Shown: piece by piece, positions 12,212 to 23,052 of the stretch
How positions within the stretch are numbered: position 1 is the first letter of the stretch
How the letters are laid out: each line of letters begins with the position of its first letter
Source: Coix lacryma-jobi var. lacryma-jobi
Lineage: Eukaryota > Streptophyta > Magnoliopsida > Poales > Poaceae
Direction of reading: 5' to 3'
Assembly (NCBI GenBank): GCA_009763385.1
Contig: CM019827.1
Span: forward strand, 112,123,204-112,187,203
Length of the DNA stretch: 64,000 nucleotides
Notes under the pieces: generated by a model
What the model saw: the letters and a program-made list of their open reading frames with translations, nothing else
Told to the model about the DNA's origin: nothing
The model's database searches: none
Made by a program: the position numbers and the translations under genes

Positions 12212-12219
12212 TATAAATA
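12212..12219 (+). promoter_or_regulatory. TATA box, element B 5' LTR
   Basis: TATAAATA in the context ccctctataaatagagg lies below the palindrome array. Transcription of the element would be expected to start about 30 bp downstream. The same box is at 19697-19704 in the 3' LTR. Confidence 0.75.
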
Positions 12220-13166
12220 GAGGTGGTGGCCAGTCATTTGGTGTGTTGGGCACCTTGGGGACTTAGTGTCCTTGTGTGAGAGTGCTTGGGAGCCCTCCAA
12301 CTCACTTGGGATTAGTGCTAATCATATTCGCTAAGTGAGAGAGCGATTCTAGTGCGGTGCATGAGAGATTGCAAGTGTGGCACTAGGTGATCGAGTTGCA
12401 AACCGGTGGTGCTTGTTACTCTTGAAGGTTGCCACCTCCTAGACGGCTTGGTGATCGAGTCTCCGTCGTGAAGCCTGCGTGAAGATTGTGCGTGGCTCCG
12501 GAGAAGGATTGTGAGGGGCATTGTGCTCGCCCCGCGGGGATCGCGAAGAGCAACTCTAGTAGAGCGTGTCATTGAGTTACCCTCACTTGTGGGTGAGTTC
12601 TTGCGGCGCTCGAGTGTCGAGCTAGGTGTGGTGCCTATTAGCCGCCGAACTACCAAAGTGTGTGGTCGACACAACGGGGACTAGCTTGGTGGCAACCAAG
12701 TGAACCTCGGGAGAAAAATCACCGTGTCAACTTCATGTTCATCTTCTCGGTGGTTTGCAAACTCCATTCACTAGCTTGTATTTACTTGTTCATATACTTG
12801 TGCTAGTGTAGATTGTTCTTGTAATTAGTTAGCTTGTGTAGCATGCTAGTTACCTTCTTAGCTTGTGTAGCATAGAAGTTAATCCCGTGAGTGACTAGTT
12901 GACTTGTAGTCTTGCTAGTCACATTGCTTAGTTTGTGTAGCTAAGTTGAGCTCTCTAATTTGGATTGTGTAGCCTTGTTATTAAGCATTGCTAGTGAGCT
13001 TAGGCTTTGTGCTTTTGCTTAGTGGCATGTGTAGGAGCTCCCCGGTTGATTAAGGACTAGTTGCTTAGGTTTGTGTAACCTTGCAAGCTAGAATTGTTTA
13101 GGTGAGCTCTAGCTAGCCTGACACCTTATTTGCATTGTTTAGGATCTTTTATAAGGTGTCATAGAG

Positions 13167-13174
13167 TATAAATA
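13167..13174 (+). promoter_or_regulatory. Second TATA-like box near the end of the element B LTR
   Basis: A second TATAAATA followed by gagggg occurs about 120 bp before the LTR end and about 180 bp before the gag ATG. It could drive a short gag mRNA; there is no evidence beyond the motif. Confidence 0.4.
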
Positions 13175-13295
13175 GAGGGGTGTAGTCTTGGCTAGACCGA
13201 TAGTTTTAATTCCGCATTTGTTTCAGTTAGCCGGTGCGATTAATTTTAGAAAGGACTATTCACCCCCCTCTAGTCCGCCATCTCGACCCTTCAAT

Positions 13296-13310
13296 TGGTA
13301 TCAGAGACGA
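13296..13310 (+). other. Element B primer-binding site
   Basis: TTGGTATCAGAGACG begins two bases after the LTR end and matches the initiator methionine tRNA complement through TGGTATCAGAG. Confidence 0.85.
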
Positions 13311-13345
13311 GGTCTCTCATTTGTGGTCTTCACCGACCCGAGAGG

Positions 13346-15334
13346 ATGGCGTCTAGTGGGCTAGATGATGTGTGTGATTCACATATTTTTGATGGCACAC
13401 ACTTTGCACAATGGAAACACCATATGCTTAATCATTTTCGTGCAAAGGGGCCAAAGTTTTGGTGGATTGTCACTAGTGGTCTCACTCATGTTTTGGACCA
13501 TAGAAATCTCACCAAAGCTCAAAAGGATCTCTTTGAACTTGATGCAAATGCTTATTGTTATCTAATCGATGCATTGAGTTTTGAGTTGTTTTACAAGATA
13601 AACTCCAAAGGGACCGCCCATGAGATGTGGGAATCCATCAAGCACACCTTCGGTGACTCATCTACATGGGATGATGGCAAGTTCAAGGAGGATGAGACCA
13701 AGGTGGTGGCACATGTGGATGTTGAGCATGACCACAACTTGGTAGTTGTGGAAGATTGCTCCACCTCATGGTCAAGTGATGATGATGATGTTGATCGATC
13801 TACAACAAGCTCACTTGACAAGGTTGATGGTGATGATTCAAGTGTTGCAAGTAATGATTCTACTCCAACCAAACTTGATGATGTTGATGGTTCATGCTCG
13901 GTTGATGATTGTTATACTACTACAAGCCCATCACCACATTGCTTCATGTCACAAGGTGACACCAAGGTATCTAATGCTAATGTGGTTGATCATGTTGATT
14001 CATATGATGAGCTTGTTAGTAGACTTGCTAGCATGACTATGTCTTTAGAAAATGAGAAAACTAAAACAATTAAATTGGCAAATGAAAACTCATTTCTAAA
14101 GAACTCATGTGAAGAACATAAGCACTTACTTGATGTTCTTAAAGCTTCACATGATGAGTTAGTTGAAAAATATGGCTCTCTCATTAAAGCCTTTTCAAAG
14201 GAACTTAAAAACAATGAGAGCTCATCACATGGATCAAATGATCAATTGCAAAATGTTGCTAACCCATGTGATGTAGGCAAGAAGAATGTATCCACCTCTT
14301 GTGATGATTTATTAGCTATGCCATGTTCTTCACATATAGATGCTTGTTCTACTTATATGTCTTGTGAGACTAACATTTTGAAGGAGAACAATGAGCTCAA
14401 AAGTGAAGTGAAGAATTTGAGCAACAAGTTAGAGAGGTCCTACAACTCCAAAGTCACCTTTGAGCATATGTTGAAGAATCAAAAGAGCTACGGTGACAAG
14501 AGTGGCATTGGTTTCAACAAGAGCATGTCCAAGGGGGAGAGAAAAAGATTGAAGAAGATGAAAAAGCAAGAACAAAAGAAGCTAGCTCATTTCATGTGCT
14601 TCAAATGCCATGAGATGGGACATCTTGCAAATGCTTGCCCCAATGGAGAAAAGCTCAAGTTGAAGAAGGAAGAAGAGAGGCTCAAGCGTGTCAAATGCTT
14701 CAAATGCCGCACTAGAGGACATCTCACCTCTATGTGCCCAACCAAGAAATTGGTGAAGCAACAAGATGAGCCTCAACCAAAGCCACATGTTGAGCAAGAA
14801 AAGAAGCCCCAAGTTCAAATCAAGAACAACCATCATGATGGTGACTTGATGAAGAAGAAGAAAACAAGAAGGGGCGGAAGAGCAAGGCATCCAACTCATA
14901 TCCATGATGCCAAGATGATGATGAGCAAGAATGAAGAAAAGAAGAAAGATTTGGCTCACATCAAGTGCTACAAGTGTGGTGACATGGGACACTTTGCCTC
15001 GGAGTGTCCTACCAAGCTTGAGAAGAAGATTCAAGCAAAAGAGAAGAGGCAAGGCAATGAGGAGCAACACATGAGCAAGGAAGAAAAGGCTCAATCAAAG
15101 AGAGTTTGCTACTCATGTCGGGAAAGGGGACACATGGCTAATTTATGTCCCCTAGGTAACACTTCTAAGCCTATTTCAATTGATGATAATCTTGTGCTTA
15201 GAAAGGATGACAATGGTACCTCATTGGTTTCTATTGCAAAACATCCCGCTACTCATACTAAGGCATTGCCTAAGTATGTTGCACCTAACTTGAGAGGACC
15301 TAAACTAGTTTGGGTATCATCAAAAAGTGGATGA
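13346..15334 (+). CDS. Element B Gag-like protein with four CCHC zinc knuckles
   Basis: The start is set at the ATG at 13346 (MASSGLDDVCDSHIF), about 40 bp after the primer-binding site; the open frame extends upstream only through non-ATG codons. The product is about 662 residues. Residues 1-110 resemble the N-terminal region of Copia Gag (GTHFAQWKHHM motif). An acidic Ser/Asp-rich stretch and a long Glu/Lys/Asn-rich, probably coiled-coil region follow. The C-terminal third has four C-X2-C-X4-H-X4-C knuckles: CFKCHEMGHLANAC, CFKCRTRGHLTSMC, CYKCGDMGHFASEC and CYSCRERGHMANLC, separated by Lys-rich linkers. Most Copia Gags carry one. The knuckles should bind the element RNA during packaging. 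The frame is intact and no protease or pol follows, so the protein can only act with enzymes supplied in trans. Confidence 0.88.
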   Translation: MASSGLDDVCDSHIFDGTHFAQWKHHMLNHFRAKGPKFWWIVTSGLTHVLDHRNLTKAQKDLFELDANAYCYLIDALSFELFYKINSKGTAHEMWESIKHTFGDSSTWDDGKFKEDETKVVAHVDVEHDHNLVVVEDCSTSWSSDDDDVDRSTTSSLDKVDGDDSSVASNDSTPTKLDDVDGSCSVDDCYTTTSPSPHCFMSQGDTKVSNANVVDHVDSYDELVSRLASMTMSLENEKTKTIKLANENSFLKNSCEEHKHLLDVLKASHDELVEKYGSLIKAFSKELKNNESSSHGSNDQLQNVANPCDVGKKNVSTSCDDLLAMPCSSHIDACSTYMSCETNILKENNELKSEVKNLSNKLERSYNSKVTFEHMLKNQKSYGDKSGIGFNKSMSKGERKRLKKMKKQEQKKLAHFMCFKCHEMGHLANACPNGEKLKLKKEEERLKRVKCFKCRTRGHLTSMCPTKKLVKQQDEPQPKPHVEQEKKPQVQIKNNHHDGDLMKKKKTRRGGRARHPTHIHDAKMMMSKNEEKKKDLAHIKCYKCGDMGHFASECPTKLEKKIQAKEKRQGNEEQHMSKEEKAQSKRVCYSCRERGHMANLCPLGNTSKPISIDDNLVLRKDDNGTSLVSIAKHPATHTKALPKYVAPNLRGPKLVWVSSKSG

Positions 15335-18300
15335 TTGTGTGTAGGTACCATGGCATTGGAGGCTTGATTCCATTGGATTCATGATGATTACTATATGATT
15401 GAGTCAAGTAATGAAGCTTAGTGCTATCCAAACCCAATGCCAAGACAAAAGAGTGAAGTCCAAGTGCTACAACATACAAGTGTCATGATCAAGTTGTGGT
15501 GGTTGATTGGAAGTATCTCAATGCTTGCAAATGATGGATGAAGAAGCTTGCTATTATATGATCATGAGCTACCAAGGTATATCTTAGTTGATCATATTCA
15601 TTTGGGTGCATATGAGTTGATTGAATTGGATATATATGCATATGTTGCTTGCTATAAGCTGATTGAATTGATAAATTGCTTAGTGATCAAGTTTGAGTTA
15701 GTTTGATTGGATATGTTCACAAGATGACCTTTAGTAAATGGATTTGCATGGATATATGCCTTGTGTTGATGTTCAAGCGAGTTTATCTCAAGTTTGATTC
15801 AATATGGACAAGTATAGCTCAAATATAGGAATTTGTCCAAAATCTGAAATCTGAGCTAGCTGTGATGATAGCCATGTTTGAATGATCAAATCTATTTGGA
15901 TTGGCTTGAAATTTGGTACACATGCTCTACACTTATGGTATTAGTTGCTGTGCAAAATTCATGATAATTGGATAAGTGATGCTTTGGTTTTGGAGTGGAT
16001 CTTGTCAACACAAGTGCAACAGTTTTTTCAGCATGTAGTAGTGTGTAAAGATGCAAAATCTGGTAGCAATCTAGAATTCCAATGAAGCTCAAATTTTTAT
16101 GGCTACTAGAACACTTAGTGAAGCACATTTCCACCAAATTTCATGGTCATTGGACTTATATTTTGGGAGATATGCATGTTTCTTTGAGAAGGACAAAATC
16201 TGCCAGAAAAGTGACAATTATTGCATTGATCTAGAGTCACTTTGATTGAAAGACCCTCAAGTTGGAATCATGTTAATAAGTGGTTGAGGGACCTATGTTT
16301 GGTTTTGAGATGAGCTGGAAGTATGACAAAGATGAGATCAAGACCAACATCAAGATGAAGAGAAAGATCAAATTCCAGTATCAATTGAAGATCATTTGGA
16401 AGAAAGAAAAGAACTCAAATAAGGATTCAAAATCATATTTTCAAGAAGAGTTCAAATGGATCAATCAATCAAAGTCAATTCAAGTAAGTATCAAGGATGA
16501 TTCTTTGGAGAGAGGTCACTTCTCCCTTTTGTAGGGGCTTGCCGCCTTTTGTAGGTTAACCAAGCGAGGCTTGGAAGGCTAACATGGAAGTGGTGATCTA
16601 AAGTGTCATTGGAGATGCTTAGTTGAAGAAATCATAAGAGATTGATCAAAGAGAGCAAGCAACACCCAAATAGAGAGAAAATCATGAAGATCTTAGATGG
16701 TATTCACATGCAAGCTATAATCAAATGAAGAAGCAATGTCAACCACAACATTGAGCTAGTGCACTTGATCATATGGGTGAAGATTTGTTCTATCAATTGG
16801 TATCTATTGGTCTTCACCGTGGACTTCACATTGCTATTTGGAGCTTAATTGGAATAAAAAATGACTATCCTCTACTCCAAGATAGCGAAGGTATCATTGT
16901 AATGTGCATGATCATTTCATCCCTTACTAGTATGCGGTTAGTGCATATAGTACATGCTTAATAGGATCATGCATAACAAATGAAAAGTTTAAATTCATAG
17001 CCTACCACTATTGCTTGATTGATTATATGATCTAGTGGTTAGTATATGAGTTTGTTCATGAGCTAGTGAACCCAAGTACTTGATCTCGAAGATGAGCATT
17101 CAAGTGTCTAATTCAACGTGAGTAAGATAACCATTGAAAGATGTGTGAAGAAGCTTACTCTAGAGCAAACCGAGTTAGATATCTTGTGCAAGTTTAATAG
17201 TTCAAGTCACAAATGAGAGGCTCATGACAAGAGTTCAAGAAGAAGACAATAATGCAAATGGATATCAAGTTTAAACTATCATTCAAGTGGTATCTAGACT
17301 CATCATTTCTTCACATGGTATCTATTCAAGATGGTATATGATCTTTCAAGTGATATTTACCAAGTGGTGTCTAGATCAAGCTCACAAGTGGTATCCTACA
17401 AGACTTCAAGTGATCCTCAACTTTAAGTGATCAAATCAAGCAAAGCATCCCTCACCAACAAGAGCTCAAGTTTATCAAGTCAATGACTCATGCTAAAAGA
17501 GAAGGTGCCCCACCGATTGGTATCAAGGTCAAAGATCCTACAAGTGGCTTTCATGCATCTTCACGAGGTATCTACAAGTAGTGTCATTCCAACATATATG
17601 GTAGTGTCCATCAAAAATGAAGACTCAAGTGTCAACCATCTACCCTAGTGTCACCCTTTGTGAGAAAAGAGCATGCCTTTTATGGTCATTGATGACAAAG
17701 GGGGAGAAAGTGGCCAAAGATATGATATGATAGGGGAAGAATTTGTGGCAAAAATATGTCAAGGACAAAGGGGAGAAAAACAAAAGATGGACATGGATCA
17801 AGAGGGAGCAAGATTGAACAATGGAAAAGGATCAAAATTCTTGGACAAAAGAGAGCACACAAGTAGGGGGAGCAAGCTCATGAATACATGATTGATGCAT
17901 TTGTTTGTGCATTGCATTTGCTTGCTCACATTGCATATGTTTTACATTCCTACATGCTTGTGTGCAATATTTGCTAGAGCTAAGACTTGGATGATGATTG
18001 TTTTCTTTTATTTGGTATCTAAAGCATAGTCTTAGTGTAACAAGTGGTAACTAGAACCTTGATTATAATGTTGATCTCACGTGGTATCTAGTTTCACTTG
18101 TTTCTAGCAAGGTTGATGCTAAGGAAGATTCAAATATGGTATACACGCTTCAAAGGTAAAATTCAATCTTGTATACCTTAGCATCACTTAGTAGTGCTAA
18201 CACTCCCAAAATTTTATATTTATGCATGTGTGCAAGCTTGAATCCAAACCATTTGAGCACACATGTAGGGGGAGTTATCACTACAAAGTCGGGTTGTATG

Positions 18301-18399
18301 GTGCTTATCCAAATTCTCTCATATGGTCTTAATGTTGGATAAGTAACATAGAATCCAAAGAGCCTAATTTCCATATCTTTGTAGAGTTGTCATCAATTA
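15335..18399 (+). other. Element B internal non-coding region
   Basis: About 3 kb follow gag where pol would normally be. No protease, integrase, reverse transcriptase or RNase H motif is visible in any frame. The sequence is AT-rich, with repeated phrases such as caagtggtatct. TGGTATC, the core of the primer-binding site, occurs exactly seven times between 16798 and 18088. Short open frames (for example 16280-16534 and 17673-17891) are not convincing. Confidence 0.8.
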
Positions 18400-18415
18400 C
18401 CAAAAAGGGGGAGAT
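18400..18415 (+). other. Element B polypurine tract
   Basis: caaaaagggggagat directly precedes the 3' LTR start TGAAAGG. Confidence 0.85.
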
Positions 18416-20784
18416 TGAAAGGTCCTTGTTTGGTTTTGGTAATTGAGTGACAACCTAGGTGAACTAATATGTGCTTATGTGAGATACACAGGAAATTAGT
18501 TCACATGTGAATGAGCAATGACGGAGCTTATTGCATATGAGACATGACATGGAGTCATGTGGCTAAGATGGTAAAGATCAAGACAAGACTTTGCTTGATG
18601 GACCGGTTGCGAAGGTGAAGGGCAAGTTGGAGGCTTTGAAGCCGTTGGTACCGAGTGTCGGGAGGCTTGAGCAAAGACTTGGCGCCGAAGAACCGAAGCA
18701 ATGGTGAAGAGCAAGTGAGGTCAAGATCGATGAACCATGGAGGCCATGTGATGATATGAAGTGGATCATATCATTTGATGATAGGTTGGTGCATGTGTTG
18801 CATCAACACCGAAGGAGATGGAATGGAATGCGCAAGGCAAAGGTATAATTGTAGGGCATTTCATTTCACCGGTTATAGGTGTGTAGAGAAGTTTATGACC
18901 GGGTTTAGGTTAGATGGCCGTACTATCAAGAGGAGCAAACTTGTTTGCATATCGGTCATCTAGTGCCACTTGAGCGATCTAACATTGCGTTGTTACTAGG
19001 ATCGAGTGGCGTGGTGAGTGCAAGTGAAAATCCTTTGAAAAATGATTGTGAAAATGCTAACACACATGCACAAGGTTGTATACACTTGGTGGTGTTGGCA
19101 CATTTGCAAAGGAGAAGAAGTTGGAGAAGTTTTGGAGAAAACTTTGGTTGAAAAAGAGAAGTGATGGTTCTTGGATTGGAAAACTGTTTTGATCCTTTGT
19201 GCTTTGGATCATGAGTTCATGTGGGTTGTGTAGCCCTCTAAATAAGCTTTCCAAAATGTCCAAGATCATCGAATTCTGACTTGGGAGCTAAGAGTTATGG
19301 TCGTTCTCGTGGGAGGCTTTCTGGAGAGTGGCGGACTGTCTGCCATTTTAGTGGCGGACTGTCCGCGAGCCTCGGACGCTCCGATGGGGATGCATCGGAC
19401 GCTACGAGCGCACTGTTCTTGGGTTGACAGGTGAGCGGCGGACTGTCCGGGCCTATAAGGGCGGACTGTCCGCCGGCTAATTTTTCGGAGAACAAGGTTG
19501 ATGGACAGAATCTGTGCAGGTCTTCGATTTTCAACGGCGGACTGTCCGGGCCCAAACGGCGGACTGTCTGGGGTGACCGTTGCAGCTCCTAACGGCTAGT
19601 TTCTTTATAAGGGCGGACTGTTCGGGGTTATAAGGGCGGACTGTCCGCAGTTCAAATTTCAGCACGATTCCAAACGGCTAGTTTGAGCCCTCCCTCTATA
19701 AATAGAGGTGGTGGCCAGTCATTTGGTGTGTTGGGCACCTTGGGGACTTAGTGTCCTTGTGTGAGAGTGCTTGGGAGCCCTCCAACTCACTTGGGATTAG
19801 TGCTAATCATATTCGCTAAGTGAGAGAGCGATTCTAGTGCGGTGCATGAGAGATTGCAAGTGTGGCACTAGGTGATCGAGTTGCAAACCGGTGGTGCTTG
19901 TTACTCTTGGAGGTTGCCACCTCCTAGACGGCTTGGTGATCGAGTCTCCGTCGTGAAGCCCGCGTGAAGATTGTGCGTGGCTCCGGAGAAGGATTGTGAG
20001 GGGCATTGTGCTCGCCCCGCGGGGATCGCGAAGAGCAACTCTAGTAGAGCGTGTCATTGAGTTACCCTCACTTGTGGGTGAGTTCTTGTGGCGCTCGAGT
20101 GTCGAGCTAGGTGTGGTGCCTATTAGCCGCCGAACTACCAAAGTGTGTGGTCGACACAACGGGGACTAGCTTGGTGGCAACCAAGTGAACCACGGGAGAA
20201 AAATCACCGTGTCAACTTCATGTTCATCTTCTCGGTGGTTTGCAAACTTCATTCACTAGCTTGTATTTACTTGTTCATATACTTGTGCTAGTGTAGATTG
20301 TTCTTGTAATTAGTTAGCTTGTGTAGCATGCTAGTTACCTTCTTAGCTTGTGTAGCATAGAAGTTAATCCCGTGAGTGACTAGTTGACTTGTAGTCTTGC
20401 TAGTCACATTGCTTAGTTTGTGTAGCTAAGTTGAGCTCTCTAATTTGGATTATGTAGCCTTGTTATTGAGCATTGCTAGTGAGCTTAGGCTTTGTGCTTT
20501 TGCTTAGTGGCATGTGTAGGAGCTCCCCGGTTGATTAAGTACTAGTTGCTTAGGTTTGTGTAACCTTGCAAGCTAGAATTATTTAGGTGAGCTCTAGCTA
20601 GCCCGACACCTTATTTGCATTGTTTAGGATCTTTTATAAGGTGTCATAGAGTATAAATAGAGGGGTGTAGTCTTGGATGGACCGATAGTTTTAATTCCGC
20701 ATTTGTTTCGGTTAGCCGGTGCGATTAATTTTAGAAAGGACTATTCACCCCCCCCCCCCTCTAGTCCTCCATCTCGACCCTTCA
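18416..20784 (+). repeat. Element B 3' LTR
   Basis: The LTR is 2369 bp from TGAAAGGTCC to CGACCCTTCA, followed by the ggggc duplication. It is about 98.8% identical to the 5' LTR by eye. A run of C near 20748-20760 is longer than in the 5' copy. Confidence 0.95.
19332..19647. repeat. Palindrome array CGGACTGTCCG in element B U3 (3' LTR)
   Basis: This is the counterpart of the 5' array, with starts at 19332, 19355, 19373, 19396, 19439, 19462, 19538, 19560, 19614 and 19637. Pair spacing is again 22-23 bp. Single-base changes (ctgtctgg, ctgttcgg) have accumulated in two copies. Confidence 0.9.
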
Positions 20785-20945
20785 GGGGCAGCAGCCATGC
20801 CATTGAGGAAGCCCTCGAGTTGTGCCCCTCTGATGGCCGGCAAGACTTGAATCTTCCAGAGGCCATGGTTGTCTTTGGCGAGCTTTTCAGTCACCGGGAA
20901 AGCAATCGGTGAGAGCTGGATGGGGGAGGTGGAAGTCGATGCCAT
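20785..20945 (-). pseudogene. Element E Gag, N-terminal segment
   Basis: On the minus strand the ATG at 20945 opens MASTSTSPIQLSPIAFPV, and the frame continues to the element B insertion at 20785. After B is removed it continues at 10930. The start lies about 35 bases after E's primer-binding site, as expected for a Copia gag. A frameshift in the ag-rich tract near 10801-10810 separates it from the rest of Gag. Confidence 0.85.
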
Positions 20946-20980
20946 GGTTTTTATCTGGATGCAATCTAGAGAGGAGAGAA

Positions 20981-20994
20981 GGCTCTCGATACCA
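20981..20994 (-). other. Element E primer-binding site
   Basis: On the minus strand, TGGTATCGAGAGCC lies directly after the 5' LTR. It matches the initiator methionine tRNA complement with one change. Confidence 0.85.
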
Positions 20995-21101
20995 TGTAAA
21001 ATAGACTAACGTCGCTTAAGCCCTGGGTAGTGACGGATGCATGTTAATATAGGCCAGCAGAACACGTCAACAATTACAGAGTTTGTGTCTTGATACAAAA
21101 C
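20995..21101 (-). repeat. Element E 5' LTR, inner part
   Basis: This is the primer-binding-site-proximal part of E's 5' LTR, ending CA on the minus strand at 20995. It is cut at 21101 by element C, whose target duplication aaaac occupies 21097-21101. The rest of the LTR is at 46928-47020. Confidence 0.88.
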
Positions 21102-21179
21102 TGTAAGGACCTGTGTGGCCTAGAGGGGGGGTGAATAGGCCTGTCAAAAATCACAGCTCAAAACTTAATTAGATAAGCC

Positions 21180-21246
21180 CGGCACTACCGCTCTGTGCCC
21201 GGCACTGCCGCTGCCCGGCACTGCCGGCCCCAGCGCGGTACTGCCG
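21180..21246. repeat. Palindrome quartet 1 (CGGCACTGCCG), element C 3' LTR
   Basis: Four copies start at 21180, 21200, 21216 and 21236 (spacing 20-16-20). The first has accg and the last has ggta in place of the consensus arms. Confidence 0.9.
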
Positions 21247-21964
21247 CGCAGTGTGAGAACAGAAGCTGTAATTCGAAATCCAGCCACAACTAACTGATTC
21301 TATATGAATAGAAATGCTACAACAAGTTCTATGAACCAGCAGAACCAACTACTCCAAGCCAAATATGAAGAATAAAGTAGATCGGGCCAAACCCGAGAAT
21401 CTATCACAAGCTCATGAATATGAAGAATGAAACTAAGCAAGCACAAGAGACAAGTGATTTATCCCGTGGTTCAGCTCGCCACCAAGGCTTGCCTACCTCC
21501 ACGTTGTTGAGGTTGACCACTTTAGGTCATGAGCTTTGCAACTCTACCTCGTTCTCAAGTCAAGGAACCAAATCCTTGAAGTGAGGGGTAATAATACTAG
21601 CTGCACAAGTGATTACAAACTTCCCTAGGCCGCCACACAAGTTGGCAAGGCTCTAGGGCGACGCCTAGCCGGCTAGGGTTCCAAGAACCCAAGAGTAATA
21701 GAAGCAAATCCACCGGCTATGGCTCAAATCAAGTGCTTTAGAAAGTAGATCTCAGCTAGGGCTTCTCTTTGATGAAGGTTTAAGCCTCTCAATCACTTGG
21801 AATCAATGGAAATCGAAGGATTGGTGAGAGGGGAGTTGAGAGCCTTCAATGGGAAGAGAGAAGCTTGTCTGGAGGTAGGTGATGAGTTCTGGTCGTGGAT
21901 AACCGTTGGGGTGGCAGGAAGATGGAGTAAATATCTCCTCCCTGCCAACGGTTACAATAAGTCG

Positions 21965-22031
21965 CGGCAGTGCCGGCCGAAGCCCGGCAGTGCCGCGGCC
22001 CGGCACTGCCGCGACAAGAGCGGCACTGTCG
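21965..22031. repeat. Palindrome quartet 2, element C 3' LTR
   Basis: Four copies start at 21965, 21985, 22001 and 22021 (spacing 20-16-20). The first two have G and the last two have C at the central base, so the quartet is itself roughly mirror-arranged. Confidence 0.9.
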
Positions 22032-22373
22032 CGCCTACCAATCAGACAGGGTTGGATTGGAATTCAGTGCAGCTGTCTTTGGTTAAAAACATGGATGGCT
22101 TAGGTTGGTTTGAGCACATGTCATTCAGCCATAGCAGTGTATTTGCATTCCCCCTTGATAGTACGGCATTCCTATAACTCAAATTCAAATGAAAAAGCTT
22201 GATATATCACTTTTAGTCCGGATCCGATGAAATATAGTATGAGGGGTCCACCAACGCGTATAAACCATCCTTTCTTATCATAACCTGCTTATCAACTTCA
22301 TGAATCTCATTAGTTCTCCAATCGTGTGGTCATTATCACCAAAACCCACAATGAGGGCTTGATTGCACTTACA

Positions 22374-22387
22374 ATCTCCCCCTTTTT
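22374..22387 (-). other. Element C polypurine tract
   Basis: On the minus strand, AAAAAGGGGGAGAT lies directly before the 3' LTR. Confidence 0.85.
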
Positions 22388-22662
22388 GGTGATTGATGAC
22401 AACACAATCGAAGCTTACAATAAAAGGGTACAATACTTGAGATTTAGAAGCTTAGGTGTGAAACCTCCCCCTAAATGTGTGAATGAGAACTAAAATCTCG
22501 AATTGGCATTAGAGGCCATCATTCACATATTCAAAGGTGAGAGATAGGTTCAGTTTCACATCTAATAGCTTTGTGGGGTGCAACTAAACTGTGTCAAGAA
22601 TAATACGTGATGCGAATGACAGATTAAGCACATCAGAGATGTTTGCTGTCTTTCTGCCAGAG

Positions 22663-22729
22663 CGGCACTGCCGCTCTGGGCGCGGCACTGCCGGAGCCCG
22701 GCACTGCCGGCCCTGGAGCGGCACTGCCG
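22663..22729. repeat. Palindrome quartet 3, element C, downstream of the extra ORF
   Basis: Four consensus copies start at 22663, 22683, 22699 and 22719 (spacing 20-16-20), between the extra ORF and the 3' LTR. The first extends to a 15-bp perfect palindrome. Confidence 0.9.
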
Positions 22730-23052
22730 CTCAGGCTACAGACAGCAAACGCAGCGGAATTAACACAAAGCCACAAAGCATAATCAATAACAGAACTAAA
22801 CAAGATAACACATGGCAGATAAGCAGGTAAAAGTACATGTCCACATCCAAGCCTAAGAAGTAGTACCATAGAGTAATATTACAAACATAGAGTTTTAAAC
22901 GAAACAAACTCCCTCACAACTCACAACTACTAACATGATGGGGACATGAACAGAAAGAAAGTGTTGTACCCCCTTCGCTTCACCTAATTCTCCCCCTTTG
23001 GCAACAAGTCACCAAAAAGAGAGAAGTAGAGAAGAGAAGAGTGTCCAAACAC

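Larger units (their letters stand above)
10931..13293 (+). repeat. Element B 5' LTR
   Basis: The LTR runs from TGAAAGGTCC to CGACCCTTCA. It contains an array of CGGACTGTCCG palindromes (11847-12162), a TATA box at 12212, a zone from about 12820 to 13080 with a repeated ttgtgtagc motif, and a second TATA-like box at 13167. Short minus-strand open frames inside it repeat in the other LTR and are not considered genes. Confidence 0.95.
10931..20784 (+). mobile_element. Element B: non-autonomous LTR retrotransposon with gag only
   Basis: This 9.85-kb element has LTRs of 2.36 kb and perfect 5-bp target duplications ggggc (10926-10930 and 20785-20789). By eye the LTRs differ at roughly 28 positions (about 1.2%) plus a C-run length change. 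It has a primer-binding site, a Copia-like gag with four zinc knuckles, about 3 kb of non-coding DNA and a polypurine tract, but no protease, integrase or reverse transcriptase. Its movement must have used enzymes from another element; the Gag style suggests a SIRE-like partner, which is an inference. Confidence 0.95.
21102..22373 (-). repeat. Element C 3' LTR
   Basis: The LTR is 1272 bp. On the minus strand it starts TGTAAGTGCAATC at 22373 and ends CCTTACA at 21102. It contains two palindrome quartets (21180-21246 and 21965-22031). Confidence 0.95.

Noticed and set aside
11093..12674. Minus- and plus-strand open frames in element B LTRs (for example at 11810-12070 and 12318-12674)
   Set aside because: They recur at the same place in the 3' LTR, lie across the palindrome array or promoter, and show no protein features; they are reading-frame shadows of repeated DNA.
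13872..15094. Minus-strand frames opposite element B gag (for example 14582-15094)
   Set aside because: Mirror frames of a repetitive Lys/Glu-rich coding sequence.
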